Source of the DNA: Pseudorhodoferax aquiterrae
GTDB lineage: Bacteria > Pseudomonadota > Gammaproteobacteria > Burkholderiales > Burkholderiaceae_C
Length of the DNA stretch: 64,000 nt
Reading direction: 5' to 3'
Assembly: GCF_014652235.1 (NCBI RefSeq)
Contig: NZ_BMYK01000002.1
Span: forward strand, 124,001-188,000
The translations under genes and the position numbers were made by a program. The notes beneath the pieces are model-generated. The model searched no databases and was not told the origin of the DNA. It worked only from the letters and a program-made list of their open reading frames with translations. Numbering within the stretch: the first letter of the stretch is position 1; every line of letters starts with the position of its first letter. Positions 44,411-53,281 of this stretch are shown here, in pieces.

Positions 44411-45904
44411 ATGACCGACCGACTCGACCGCTCTTCCGTGAAAAATTCCCGCCTTGTGCTGGCGCTTTTGGCCGCCGGTGCCATCGGCGGCGCGGGTGTC
44501 GGGCTGGCGCGCACCGAACTGGCGCACGCCACTCCGTCACCAACCGTTACAACTTCGGTGCCCGTTGCCGTGAGCCTGCCCGACTTTTCCCAGATCACGC
44601 GCCAGTACGGGCCGGCCGTGGTCAACATCAGCGTGACCGGCACGGGCGATGCGTCGGACGCCGAGCAGGCCGCGCAGCGCGACGACCCGTTCGGCAACGA
44701 CCCCTTCTTCGAGTTCTTCCGCCGCTTCCAGCAGCCGGGCCAGGGCCCCGGGCGCGCGCCGCGCGGCGAAGCGCCGCTGGTGCGCGGCCAGGGCTCGGGC
44801 TTCATCGTCAGCGCCGACGGCACCATCCTGACCAATGCGCACGTGGTCAAGGGCGCCAAGGAGGTCACGGTCAAGCTGACCGACCGGCGCGAGTTCCAGG
44901 CCAAGGTGCTGGGCGCCGATCCGCGCACCGACGTGGCCGTGCTCAAGATCGACGCCAGGAACCTGCCCGTGGTGAAGATCGGTTCGCCGGCCGAACTGCA
45001 GAGCGGCGAATGGGTGCTGGCCATCGGTTCGCCGTTCGGCTTCGAGAACACGGTGACGGCCGGCGTGGTCAGCGCCAAGGGCCGCTCGCTGCCCAGCGAC
45101 AGCGCGGTCTCCTTCATCCAGACCGACGTGGCCGTGAACCCGGGCAACTCGGGCGGCCCGCTGTTCAACACGCGCGGCGAGGTGGTCGGGATCAACTCGC
45201 AGATCTACAGCCGCACGGGCGGCTACCAGGGCGTGTCGTTCGCGATCCCGATCGATCTGGCCCAGCGCATCCAGCAGCAGATCGTGCAGCACGGCAAGGT
45301 CGAGCATGCGCGGCTGGGCGTGGCCATCCAGGAGGTCAACCAGACACTGGCCGACTCCTTCAAGCTGGACAAGCCCGAGGGCGCGCTGGTGGCCAGCGTC
45401 GAAAAAGGCGGCCCGGCCGACAAGGCCGGCCTGCAGCCGGGCGACGTGATCCGCGCCATCGACGGCAAGACCATCGTGGCCTCGGGCGACCTGCCGGCCG
45501 CGATCGGCCTGTCGGCCCCCGGCGACACGGTGAAGCTGGACGTCTGGCGCAAGGGCAGCGCGCAGGAGATCCGCGCCAAGCTGGGCGGCGCCAAGGACCA
45601 GGCCGTGGCCGCCGCCACGCCCGACGCCGCGGCCCAGGGCCGGCTGGGCCTGGCACTGCGCGCCCTGCAACCGCAGGAGCGCCAGGCCGCCGGTGTGGCC
45701 GAGGGTGGGCTGGTGGTCGAGCAGGTCGGCGGCGCCGCGGCCCGGGCCGGCGTCGAGGCCGGCGACGTGCTGCTGGCCATCAACGGCACGCCGGTCAGCA
45801 GCACCGAGCAGGCGCGCGCCGCCGTGGCCAAGGCCGACAAGTCGGTGGCGCTGCTGATCCAGCGCGGCGAGGACAAGATCTTCGTGCCCGTGCGGCTCGG
45901 TTGA
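44411..45904 (+). CDS. DegP/DegQ (Do) family periplasmic serine protease
   Basis: Encodes 497 residues. A signal/anchor helix (LVLALLAAGAIGGAGV) leads into a trypsin-like domain and two PDZ domains. The catalytic triad is visible as TNAHV (His), RTDVAVLKI (Asp) and GNSGGPL (Ser). The first PDZ domain contains LGVAIQEVNQ and the second LGLALRALQ, as in HtrA proteases that degrade or refold damaged envelope proteins. The ATG at 44411 is nine bases from AAGG; an ATG at 44402 is too close to it. It is alone on its strand and divergent from RR2. Confidence 0.9.
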   Translation: MTDRLDRSSVKNSRLVLALLAAGAIGGAGVGLARTELAHATPSPTVTTSVPVAVSLPDFSQITRQYGPAVVNISVTGTGDASDAEQAAQRDDPFGNDPFFEFFRRFQQPGQGPGRAPRGEAPLVRGQGSGFIVSADGTILTNAHVVKGAKEVTVKLTDRREFQAKVLGADPRTDVAVLKIDARNLPVVKIGSPAELQSGEWVLAIGSPFGFENTVTAGVVSAKGRSLPSDSAVSFIQTDVAVNPGNSGGPLFNTRGEVVGINSQIYSRTGGYQGVSFAIPIDLAQRIQQQIVQHGKVEHARLGVAIQEVNQTLADSFKLDKPEGALVASVEKGGPADKAGLQPGDVIRAIDGKTIVASGDLPAAIGLSAPGDTVKLDVWRKGSAQEIRAKLGGAKDQAVAAATPDAAAQGRLGLALRALQPQERQAAGVAEGGLVVEQVGGAAARAGVEAGDVLLAINGTPVSSTEQARAAVAKADKSVALLIQRGEDKIFVPVRLG

Positions 45905-46035
45905 TGCCCGGGCTAGGCCTGTAGGCCGGCGACTACGGCCGCCAGCGCCCCGCCGCCGCGTGCGCGCGGGGCACCGGCCGTCAACCCGGCAGGACGCGGC
46001 GAGCGACCATGGCGTCACAAACCACAAAGGAGATC
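45905..46035. other. Intergenic region with GC-rich hairpin, possible terminator
   Basis: After the protease stop, GCCCCGC (45947-45953) pairs with GCGGGGC (45966-45972) around a 12-base loop. There is no T-tract, so termination is only possible. The AAAGGAG ribosome binding site of the next gene lies at the right end. Confidence 0.25.
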
Positions 46036-46323
46036 ATGACCATGGCTTCCCCCGACACCCCGCAGCGCCCCGCAGAACCCACGCCCGCCCGCCCGGCCCA
46101 CACCGACAGCATGCTCGAGTCCCTGGGCAAGGCCATCACCGATCCGGTGCGCGAATCGGCCGGCGATACCGACGAAGCGACGCGCCAGGCCCGTGCGCGG
46201 GCGCAGGTCCGGGCCGACGCCGAAGCGGCACGCGAGGCCGAGGAAGAGGCCCGCGAACGCGCCGAGGAAGAGCGCGCCCGCGTGCGCCCGCAGTCGCCGC
46301 CTTCGCCGGTGCAGGGCCGCTGA
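46036..46323 (+). CDS. Small hydrophilic coiled-coil protein
   Basis: Encodes 95 residues rich in Glu, Arg and Ala, with no signal peptide or membrane segment. The middle and C-terminal half form one long charged helix (ADAEAAREAEEEARERAEEE-type), likely a coiled coil. A Pro-rich N-terminal stretch precedes it. AAGGAG directly precedes the ATG; an ATG two codons later is an alternative. I do not recognise the protein, and position after the protease is the only context. Confidence 0.5.
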   Translation: MTMASPDTPQRPAEPTPARPAHTDSMLESLGKAITDPVRESAGDTDEATRQARARAQVRADAEAAREAEEEARERAEEERARVRPQSPPSPVQGR

Positions 46324-46346
46324 TGCCACCGGCCTAAGATCGCGCC

Positions 46347-46676
46347 ATGTCCGCACCCTACACCTCCGACGAACCCGGCCGCGCCGAGGTCGATGCCATG
46401 TGCGGCCCCGTGCTGCTCGAATTCGGCGACAACTTCTGCGGCTTCTGCCGCGCCGCCCAGCCCGCCATCGCGCGCGCGCTCGAGGAGCGGCCCGACGTGC
46501 GCCACATCAAGGTCGCCGATGGCCGCGGCCGGCCGCTGGGCCGCTCCTTCGGCGTGAAGCTGTGGCCCACGCTGGTGTTCCTGCAGGACGGCCGCGAGGT
46601 CGAGCGGCTGGTGCGCCCCGTCGATCACCATCCGGTGGCCAAGGCCTTGCGGGCCCTGGGCGACGGCGCGGCTTAA
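46347..46676 (+). CDS. Thioredoxin-family protein
   Basis: Encodes 109 residues of a thioredoxin-fold protein. The redox motif is CGFC (31-34) and the cis-proline is in KLWPTLVFL. There is no signal peptide, so it is probably cytosolic. Its active-site dipeptide Gly-Phe differs from the Gly-Pro of classical thioredoxins, so its redox potential and partners may differ. It lies 23 bases after the small charged protein and 49 before the TerB-like gene. Confidence 0.82.
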   Translation: MSAPYTSDEPGRAEVDAMCGPVLLEFGDNFCGFCRAAQPAIARALEERPDVRHIKVADGRGRPLGRSFGVKLWPTLVFLQDGREVERLVRPVDHHPVAKALRALGDGAA

Positions 46677-46725
46677 GCTTCGCGCCGCCCCGCGGACGGG
46701 GCTCCCTGAAGCTGCCGAGAATCCC

Positions 46726-47658
46726 ATGACCACTGAAGAAACCCGGGCCATCCTGTCGCTGGCCCTCATGGCCGCCTTCGTCGACGGCGACAAGCACGCG
46801 CGCGAGCGCGCCGAAATCCGCCGCATCGCCGACAACCTGGCCCAGGCCGATGGCGTGCACCTGCCCGCGCTGGTGCAGGACGTGCTCATGAAGCGCGTGC
46901 AGCTGGAACACATCGCCGCCGCGCTGCCCGGCGCCGACGCGCGCCAGCTGGCCTACGAGATGGCGGTCTGCGTCTGCGATGCCGATGGCCTGCACTCGCC
47001 GGCCGAGCTGCGCTTCCTCGAACAGGCCAAGGCCGCCCTCGCGTTGGCACCCGCCGCGGCCGACGGCTTCCTGCAGCAGGCCGACGCCGTGGCCGCCGCA
47101 CCGCTGGCCGAGGCGGCGCCTGCGCCCGTCCGCCCCACGGTGGACGAGGCCGCGCTCGACAAGAGCATCCTGAACGCCGCCATCCTCAACGGTGCGCTGG
47201 AGCTGCTGCCCGAGAGTCTGTCCACCATGGCCATCATCCCGCTGCAGATGCGCCTGGTGTTCAACGTGGGCAAGGCGCACGGCTACGAGCTGGACAGCGG
47301 CCACATCAAGGATTTCCTGGCCACCGTCGGCGTGGGCCTGACCTCGCAGTACCTGGAACAGGCCGGCCGCAAGCTGCTGGGCGGCCTGCTCGGCAAGCTG
47401 GGCGGCGGGCTGCTGGGCGGTGTCGGCAAGCAGGCCGTCAGTTCGGGCATGAGCTTCGCCACCACCTACGCGTTGGGCCACGTGGCCAAGCGCTACTACG
47501 CGGGCGGCCGCGTGCTGTCCACGCAATTGCTCAAGGACAGCTACGCCAGCCTGACCCAGCAGGCCCAGGGCCTGCACCAGCAGTACCTGCCGCAGATGCG
47601 CGAGCAGGCGCGCACGCTGGACGCGGCCAAGGTCATGGCCCTGGTCCGCGGACGGTAG
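46726..47658 (+). CDS. TerB-like protein with DUF697-like C-terminus
   Basis: Encodes 310 residues. The N-terminal half resembles the TerB/DjlA N-terminal helical domain (LALMAAFVDGDKHARERAEI, then ADGLHSPAELRFLE). The C-terminal half has a membrane-associating, Gly-rich region (LLGGLLGKLGGGLLGG) followed by TTYALGHVAKRYYAGGR, similar to the C-terminus of YcjF/DUF697 proteins. The combination suggests a stress- or envelope-associated protein, but its function is unknown. It converges with the chemoreceptor gene, with six bases between the stops. Confidence 0.65.
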   Translation: MTTEETRAILSLALMAAFVDGDKHARERAEIRRIADNLAQADGVHLPALVQDVLMKRVQLEHIAAALPGADARQLAYEMAVCVCDADGLHSPAELRFLEQAKAALALAPAAADGFLQQADAVAAAPLAEAAPAPVRPTVDEAALDKSILNAAILNGALELLPESLSTMAIIPLQMRLVFNVGKAHGYELDSGHIKDFLATVGVGLTSQYLEQAGRKLLGGLLGKLGGGLLGGVGKQAVSSGMSFATTYALGHVAKRYYAGGRVLSTQLLKDSYASLTQQAQGLHQQYLPQMREQARTLDAAKVMALVRGR

Positions 47659-47664
47659 GCGCGC

Positions 47665-49269
47665 TCAGGCCGAAAGGCGTGGTGCGCGCGCCGCGTCGGC
47701 CTCGGCGATCCGGAACGCCGCCACCATCTCGATGAGCCGGCCGGCCTGATGGCGCAGGCTTTGCGCGGCGGCCGTGGACTCCTCGACCAGCGCGGCGTTC
47801 TGCTGCGTCATCTGGTCCAGCTCGCCGACGGCGGTGTTGACCTGCGCGATGCCCTGGCTCTGCTCGCGCGCGGCGGCGGAGATCTGCGCCATGGTGTCGG
47901 ACACGCGCTGCACGCCGGCCACGATCTCCTGCATCGAACCACCCGCGGCCTGCACCTGGCGCGTGCCGACGTCGACGCGCTCCACGCTCGCGCCGATCAG
48001 GTCCTTGACCTCGCGCGCCGCGGCCGCGCTGCGCTGCGCGAGGTGGCGCACCTCGCCCGCCACCACCGCGAAGCCACGCCCCTGCTCGCCGGCGCGCGCG
48101 GCCTCCACGGCCGCGTTGAGGGCCAGGATGTTGGTCTGGAACGCGATGCCGTCGATGGTGCCGATGATGTCCACGATGCGGTGGCTGCTGGCATTGATCT
48201 CGCCCATGGTGGCCACGACCTCGGCCACCACCTCGCCGCCGCGCCGCGCGGCGTCGGCCACCGTGGTCGCCAGCTGGTTGGCCTGCACCGCGGCATCGGC
48301 GCTCTGCTGGACGGTGGCGGTCAGCTGGTCCATGGAACTGGCGGTCTGCTGCAGGTTGGACGCAGTCTGCTCGGTGCGGCCGGACAGGTCGGCGTTGCCG
48401 GCCGCTACCTCGCCCGAACTCACGCCGATGGCGTCCGAGGTCTGGCGCACTTCGCCGACGATGGCCGCGAGCGACAGCCGCATCTGCTCCAGCGCGTCCA
48501 GCAGTTCGGCCAGCTCGTCGGTGCCGTCCTGGACGGCGATGCGCTGCGTGAGGTCGCCGGCCGCGATCGCCTGCGCCAGGTCGCGCGCCTGCACGATGGG
48601 GGCGGTGATGGAGTGCGAATTGGCCAACGTGGCCGGCACCACGGCCACCACCACCACGGCCAGCACGGCACCGAAGATCCACTGCACACGCTGGGCCGTG
48701 GCTTCGAAGTCCGCCCGCGTCTGCGCGATGCCGCGTTCGAGCGCCTGCTCCATCGCATCGACCTGCGCCATCGCAGCCTCCATGCGCTGCGTCGCGGGCT
48801 CGAGCAGCCGCTCCGGCGTGGCCAGGCCATCGTGCGTGCCCGCCTGCACCTGGTCCAGCACGGGAACGGCCGCGGCCGCATAGGCATCCAGACCCTCGCG
48901 CGCCGCGCGCGCGGCCTGCTGCACGGTGCCCGCCGCGCTGGCGGCCAACACATCCAGCGCGGCGCGGGCCTGCCGCAGCGCCTCGGTCCACTGGCCACGC
49001 TGCTGCGCTGCGCGCGCGGTGTCGGCGAAGGCGGCCAGCACATCCTTCTCCTGGCGGCGCGCCAGGTGCATGGCGGCGCGCAGGTCGCCCAGCGCGGCGA
49101 GCTCCTGCGCACCCTCGGTCATGAAGCGCAGGCTCTGCGTCTGCAGCTGCCGCTGGCCGACCAGGGCGGCCACGGCGATCAGCGCGAACAGGCCGAGCAC
49201 CACGACGATGGCGGCACGCATGCGCAGGCGGATGGAAAAGCGGCGCATGAGCTGGATGGGCGAAAGCAC
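47665..49269 (-). CDS. Methyl-accepting chemotaxis protein
   Basis: Encodes 534 residues. A TM helix near 18-38 and another near 205-225 flank a periplasmic four-helix-bundle (4HB_MCP-like) sensor, followed by HAMP and a long signalling domain. The conserved tip is present ([20 protein letters not shown]-type, split by [15 protein letters not shown]). No C-terminal NWETF-type pentapeptide is seen, so it relies on other receptors for adaptation. The start is the GTG at 49269, with AAGGAG seven bases upstream; an ATG seven codons downstream has a worse site. A divergent AraC gene follows. Confidence 0.9.
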   Translation of the reverse strand: MLSPIQLMRRFSIRLRMRAAIVVVLGLFALIAVAALVGQRQLQTQSLRFMTEGAQELAALGDLRAAMHLARRQEKDVLAAFADTARAAQQRGQWTEALRQARAALDVLAASAAGTVQQAARAAREGLDAYAAAAVPVLDQVQAGTHDGLATPERLLEPATQRMEAAMAQVDAMEQALERGIAQTRADFEATAQRVQWIFGAVLAVVVVAVVPATLANSHSITAPIVQARDLAQAIAAGDLTQRIAVQDGTDELAELLDALEQMRLSLAAIVGEVRQTSDAIGVSSGEVAAGNADLSGRTEQTASNLQQTASSMDQLTATVQQSADAAVQANQLATTVADAARRGGEVVAEVVATMGEINASSHRIVDIIGTIDGIAFQTNILALNAAVEAARAGEQGRGFAVVAGEVRHLAQRSAAAAREVKDLIGASVERVDVGTRQVQAAGGSMQEIVAGVQRVSDTMAQISAAAREQSQGIAQVNTAVGELDQMTQQNAALVEESTAAAQSLRHQAGRLIEMVAAFRIAEADAARAPRLSA

Positions 49270-49376
49270 GCACGAACTCCTTTTCGGGACAAATGGACTG
49301 GGGATGGCTGGCCCGCGATGAGGCGCGGCAAGCATAGGTGCGCAACACGCGCAGGCCTGTGCTATACGTGCCATCC

Positions 49377-50123
49377 ATGCCGCCCAAACCACCGTTCACG
49401 CTGAATCTGCGCAGCTACGGCCTGGCCGCGGACGAGCACCGCCACGACCATGCGCAACTCGTGCTGCCGCTGGCCGGCCGCCTGCTGCTGGACATCGGCG
49501 GGCGCGAGCGCCTGCTCGGCCAGGGCCAGGCCGCCTTCGTCGAGACCGGCATGCGGCACACCCAGGTGTCCCACGAGCGTAACCAGGCGCTGATCCTGGA
49601 CCTTGATGCACATCAAGTGCCGCTGCCATTGCTGGAACGGCTGGCGGCGCAGCCCTACCAGCCGATCGCGCCGGCGGCGTGGCGGCTGGTGGACTACATG
49701 GGCCTGGTGCTGCAGGGCGGCCCGGCCACCACGGGCCAGTTGCAGCATTGGGTGCCGTTGCTGCTGGACCAGCTCGGCCAGCAGGCGCCGCGCGCGGTGT
49801 CGCGGCTCGGCGCATTGCTGGCCAGGGTGCAGGCCGAGCCCGGTGCGCCCTGGACGGCCGAGCGCATGGCGCAGGAGGTGCACCTGAGCGTGAGCCGGCT
49901 GCATGCCCTGTTCCGCAGCGAACTCGGCAGCACGCCCGCGGCCTGGCTGCAGCAGCAGCGGCTGGAGCGCGTGCGCGACTGGCTGGTCGGCACCGACCGG
50001 CCCATCGCCGAACTCGCGCTGGCGGCCGGCTACGCCGACCAGAACGCGCTGACGCGCGCGATGCGGCGCGCCACCGGCAGCACGCCGGCCGCGATCCGGC
50101 GCGCGGCGCGAGACGCGGCCTAA
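49377..50123 (+). CDS. AraC family transcriptional regulator
   Basis: Encodes 248 residues. The N-terminal half is a cupin-like sensing domain ([15 protein letters not shown] then [12 protein letters not shown]), as in regulators that sense small effectors. The C-terminal half has two helix-turn-helix units ([21 protein letters not shown] and [20 protein letters not shown]). The ATG at MPPKPPF begins the aligned N-terminus. The gene is divergent from the chemoreceptor and followed, after 54 bases, by an EamA exporter, its probable target. Confidence 0.88.
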   Translation: MPPKPPFTLNLRSYGLAADEHRHDHAQLVLPLAGRLLLDIGGRERLLGQGQAAFVETGMRHTQVSHERNQALILDLDAHQVPLPLLERLAAQPYQPIAPAAWRLVDYMGLVLQGGPATTGQLQHWVPLLLDQLGQQAPRAVSRLGALLARVQAEPGAPWTAERMAQEVHLSVSRLHALFRSELGSTPAAWLQQQRLERVRDWLVGTDRPIAELALAAGYADQNALTRAMRRATGSTPAAIRRAARDAA

Positions 50124-50177
50124 AAGTCAGCAGCCACGGCCGAGACGGCTGACGGCCAGGCACGCCACAGTGCGGCC

Positions 50178-51137
50178 ATGCCTTCTTCGCGTTCGTCCAC
50201 TGCGGCCCAGGGCACCTGGGCCGGCATCCTGTGCGGCATGGCCGCAGGGGCCCTCTGGGGCCTGGTCTTCCTCGCGCCCGAGCTCGCGCACGGCTTCACG
50301 CCGCTGCAGCTGACGGCCGGCCGCTTCCTGGCCTACGGCCTCTTCGCCTGCGCGCTGCTGCTGCCACGCTGGCGCCGGCTGGCCGCGCAGCTGGGCCGCG
50401 CCGACTGGGCCCTGCTCGCACGCCTGGCACTGCTGGGCAACACGCTGTACTACGTGCTGCTGGCCAGCGCCGTGCAGCAAGGCGGCATCGCCATGACCTC
50501 GCTCGTGATCGGCTTCCTGCCGGTGGCCGTGACCGTGATCGGCAGCCGTGCCGCGGGCGCCGTGCCGCTGCGCCGGCTGGCACCCTCGCTGCTGTGCGGA
50601 CTGGCCGGCATCCTCAGCATCGGCTGGCAATCGCTGGCGGGCGCTGCCGGCGCCTCGCCGCTCGCGCTGCTCTGCGCCATCGGCGCGCTGGCCTGCTGGA
50701 CGGCCTACGCCGTCGGCAACGCGCGCGCGCTCGCGCAGCGCCCCCAGGTCTCGGTGCAGGACTGGAACCTCGCCACCGGCGTGGTCACCGGGGCGCAGGC
50801 CCTGCTGCTGCTGCCGTTCGCGCTGCTGTTGGACACGCGCGTGCACACCGGCGCCGACTGGGCGCGCCTGGCCGGCGTGGTGCTGGGCGTGGCGCTGGCC
50901 GCGTCCATCGTCGGCAACGCGCTGTGGAACCGCATGAGCCGGCTGCTGCCGCTGACCCTGGTCGGCCAGATGATCCTGTTCGAGACGCTGTTCGCGCTGC
51001 TCTACGGCTTTCTGTGGGAATGGCGCACGCCGCGCGCGGCCGAGTGGCTGGCCATGGCCTGCGTGGCCGCCAGCGTGCTGAGCTGCGTGCATGCGCACCG
51101 CCGCCCTGCGCCCAGCGGCTATGCTGCGGCCGCATGA
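50178..51137 (+). CDS. EamA/DMT family transporter
   Basis: Encodes 319 residues with ten hydrophobic helices in two EamA repeats, the drug/metabolite transporter layout (RhtA/YddG-like efflux). The first repeat starts GILCGMAAGALWGL and the second at ALLCAIGALACWTAYAVG. The inner membrane is expected. The stop overlaps the next gene's start (ATGA), and an AraC regulator lies just upstream. The substrate is unknown, and its coupling to a methyltransferase could be incidental. Confidence 0.87.
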   Translation: MPSSRSSTAAQGTWAGILCGMAAGALWGLVFLAPELAHGFTPLQLTAGRFLAYGLFACALLLPRWRRLAAQLGRADWALLARLALLGNTLYYVLLASAVQQGGIAMTSLVIGFLPVAVTVIGSRAAGAVPLRRLAPSLLCGLAGILSIGWQSLAGAAGASPLALLCAIGALACWTAYAVGNARALAQRPQVSVQDWNLATGVVTGAQALLLLPFALLLDTRVHTGADWARLAGVVLGVALAASIVGNALWNRMSRLLPLTLVGQMILFETLFALLYGFLWEWRTPRAAEWLAMACVAASVLSCVHAHRRPAPSGYAAAA

Positions 51138-52363
51138 CAGTGCCCACCGACGACGCCTTCGCACAAGCCAAGACCCTGTTCCTCGATGCCGTGGCCCTGA
51201 CCGAAGCGGGCCGGCATGCCGAGGCTGAAACGCGGCTCGAAGCCGCCGCCGCCCTGGTACCGGACCGCCCCTCCACGCTGCTGAACCTGGGCGTGGTGCG
51301 CCTGCGCCTGGGCCGCCCCGGCGAGGCGCTGCGCGCGCTCGATGCCCTGGCGACGCTGGAGCCCGCCAACCCAGCCGGGCGCTTCCAGCGCGCGCTGGCG
51401 CTCAACCAGCTCGGCCGCCACGCCGAGGCGCTGGCGCTGCTGGACGCGCTGCTCGCCGAACACCCGGCCACCGCCGCCGCCCACCAGCTGCGCGGGCAGA
51501 CGCTGCAGGCGCTCGAGCGCCATGCCGACGCCCTGCCCGCCTACGAGCGCGCCGTGGCGCTCGCCCCGGCCCTGGCCGAAGCCCAGCTGTTGCTGGGGCA
51601 GCTGCTGCGCGACCTGCAGCGCCCCGCCGCCGCGCGCAACGCCTTCGAGCAGGCGCTGGCCGCCGGTGCGGACGCCGCGCTGTGCCGCTACTTCCTGGCC
51701 GGCCTGGGCGCGGGCGAGACGCCCACCAGCGCCCCGCCGGCCTATGTGCGCGGCCTGTTCGACAGCTACGCCGACGACTTCGAGCCGCATCTGCTGGACG
51801 TGCTGCGCTACCGCGGCCACGAGGCCGTGGCGCAGGCCGCCGCGGCGGCGCTGGCCGGCACGCCGGTGGAGGCCGCGCTCGACCTGGGCTGCGGCACCGG
51901 CCTGTGCGGCCCGCTGCTGCGCCCGCTGGCGCGCCGCCTGCACGGCCTGGACCTCTCGCCCACCATGCTGGCCCAGGCGCGCGCCCGCGGCTGCTACGAC
52001 GCGCTGGTGCAGGCCGATCTGGCAGCGCACCTGCAGCAGACGCCCGAGCGCTACGGCCTCGTCGCCGCAGCCGACGTGTTCATCTACGTGGGCGCGCTCG
52101 ATGCGGTGTTCGCCGGCGTGCGGCGCGTGCTGCAGCCGGGCGGCGTGTTCGCCTTCTCGGTGGAACGGTCCGACGGGGCGGACCTGCAGTTGCGCCCCAG
52201 CCTGCGCTACGCGCACGGCGCGGCGCACCTGCGCGCGCTGGCCGCGCGGCACGGCCTGGCCATCGTGCAGGAGCAGGCCCTGGTGCTGCGCGAGGACCAG
52301 CGCCAGCCGATCCAGGGCCTGGTGCTGTGCCTGCGTGCGCCCGCGCCGGCCTCGGCGGCCTGA
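51134..52363 (+). CDS. TPR-repeat class I SAM-dependent methyltransferase
   Basis: Encodes 409 residues. The first 200 are four to five tetratricopeptide repeats (repeated patterns such as GRHAEAL, ALLDALLAEHP and ALERHADALPAYERAVALAP). The second half is a class I methyltransferase with the SAM motif ALDLGCGTGLCGP at about 249-261 and a later HGLDLSPTML. Similar TPR-methyltransferase fusions are common in Burkholderiales. It is coupled to the EamA gene by ATGA. The methylated substrate is unknown. Confidence 0.85.
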   Translation: MTVPTDDAFAQAKTLFLDAVALTEAGRHAEAETRLEAAAALVPDRPSTLLNLGVVRLRLGRPGEALRALDALATLEPANPAGRFQRALALNQLGRHAEALALLDALLAEHPATAAAHQLRGQTLQALERHADALPAYERAVALAPALAEAQLLLGQLLRDLQRPAAARNAFEQALAAGADAALCRYFLAGLGAGETPTSAPPAYVRGLFDSYADDFEPHLLDVLRYRGHEAVAQAAAAALAGTPVEAALDLGCGTGLCGPLLRPLARRLHGLDLSPTMLAQARARGCYDALVQADLAAHLQQTPERYGLVAAADVFIYVGALDAVFAGVRRVLQPGGVFAFSVERSDGADLQLRPSLRYAHGAAHLRALAARHGLAIVQEQALVLREDQRQPIQGLVLCLRAPAPASAA

Positions 52364-52470
52364 ACGCGGAACATTCGGGCGCGGCCGGACTCCATCGCCG
52401 GTCCCGCGCGCCGCGCCGGCTGCGGGCGCCATGCATCCCTTCATCCGACCCTTGTCCCAGGAGAGCCCAG

Positions 52471-53277
52471 ATGAGCCTTGCACGCAGATCCTTCCTCGGT
52501 GCCGCACTCGGTGCCGCCGCCTTCGCCCGCCATGCCTGGGCCCAGTCCGACACCAAGGCCTACCAGCCCCAGGTCGGCCAGGGCGGCAAGGACGTGGTGT
52601 GGGTGCCGACCTCGCAGGCGCTGGTCGACCGCATGCTGGACATGGCCGGCCTCACGCCGCAGGACCGGCTGGTCGACCTGGGCTCGGGCGACGGCCGCCT
52701 CGTGATCACGGCGGCCAAGCGCGGCGCGCGGGCGCGCGGCATCGAATACAACCCCGACATGGTGGCGCTGTCCCGGCGTGCCGCCGAGGCCGAAGGCGTG
52801 GCCGCGCGCGCCACCTTCGAGCAGGCCGACATCTTCGAATCGAACTTCTCCGAGGCCACGGTGGTCACGCTGTTCCTGCTGCCCAACCTGAACATGCGGC
52901 TGCGGCCCACCTTGCTGAACATGGCGCCCGGCACGCGGGTGCTGTCCAACTCCTTCACGATGGAGGACTGGGAGCCCGACGACGCGTTCAACGTGGTCGA
53001 GGGCTGCTCGGGCTACTGCAATGCGCTCAAGTGGGTGGTGCCGGCCAAGGTCGGCGGCACCTGGCAGCTGGGCAGCGAGCGGCTGGTGCTCACGCAGAAC
53101 TTCCAGAAGCTGGAGGGGCGGCTGGGCGCCTCCTCGCCGCTGGCCGCCGCGCGGATGGACGGGGCCAACATCCGCTTCACGGCCGGCGGGCGGACTTATA
53201 CGGGGCAGGTCGCGGGGAACGCGATGCGCGGCACCGTCGACGGTGCCGCGTGGACCGCCACGCGCGTGGCGGGTTAA
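52471..53277 (+). CDS. SAM-dependent methyltransferase with a predicted Tat signal
   Basis: Encodes 268 residues. The N-terminus is a twin-arginine type signal (ARRSFLGAAL, cleavage region near HAWAQ). The rest is a class I methyltransferase: the SAM loop DLGSGDG at 69-75, an acidic end to the second strand (GIEYNPDM), and a C-terminal beta-rich extension. A periplasmic methyltransferase is unusual because SAM is made in the cytosol. CAGGAGAG lies a few bases before the ATG. It is in the same orientation as the preceding TPR-methyltransferase after 107 bases. Confidence 0.75.
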   Translation: MSLARRSFLGAALGAAAFARHAWAQSDTKAYQPQVGQGGKDVVWVPTSQALVDRMLDMAGLTPQDRLVDLGSGDGRLVITAAKRGARARGIEYNPDMVALSRRAAEAEGVAARATFEQADIFESNFSEATVVTLFLLPNLNMRLRPTLLNMAPGTRVLSNSFTMEDWEPDDAFNVVEGCSGYCNALKWVVPAKVGGTWQLGSERLVLTQNFQKLEGRLGASSPLAAARMDGANIRFTAGGRTYTGQVAGNAMRGTVDGAAWTATRVAG

Positions 53278-53281
53278 AGCT

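Noticed and set aside
45947-45972. GC-rich hairpin after the protease gene as an intrinsic terminator
   Set aside because: The stem is only 7 bp and no T-tract follows, so a terminator call is not supported; it is listed only as a hairpin.
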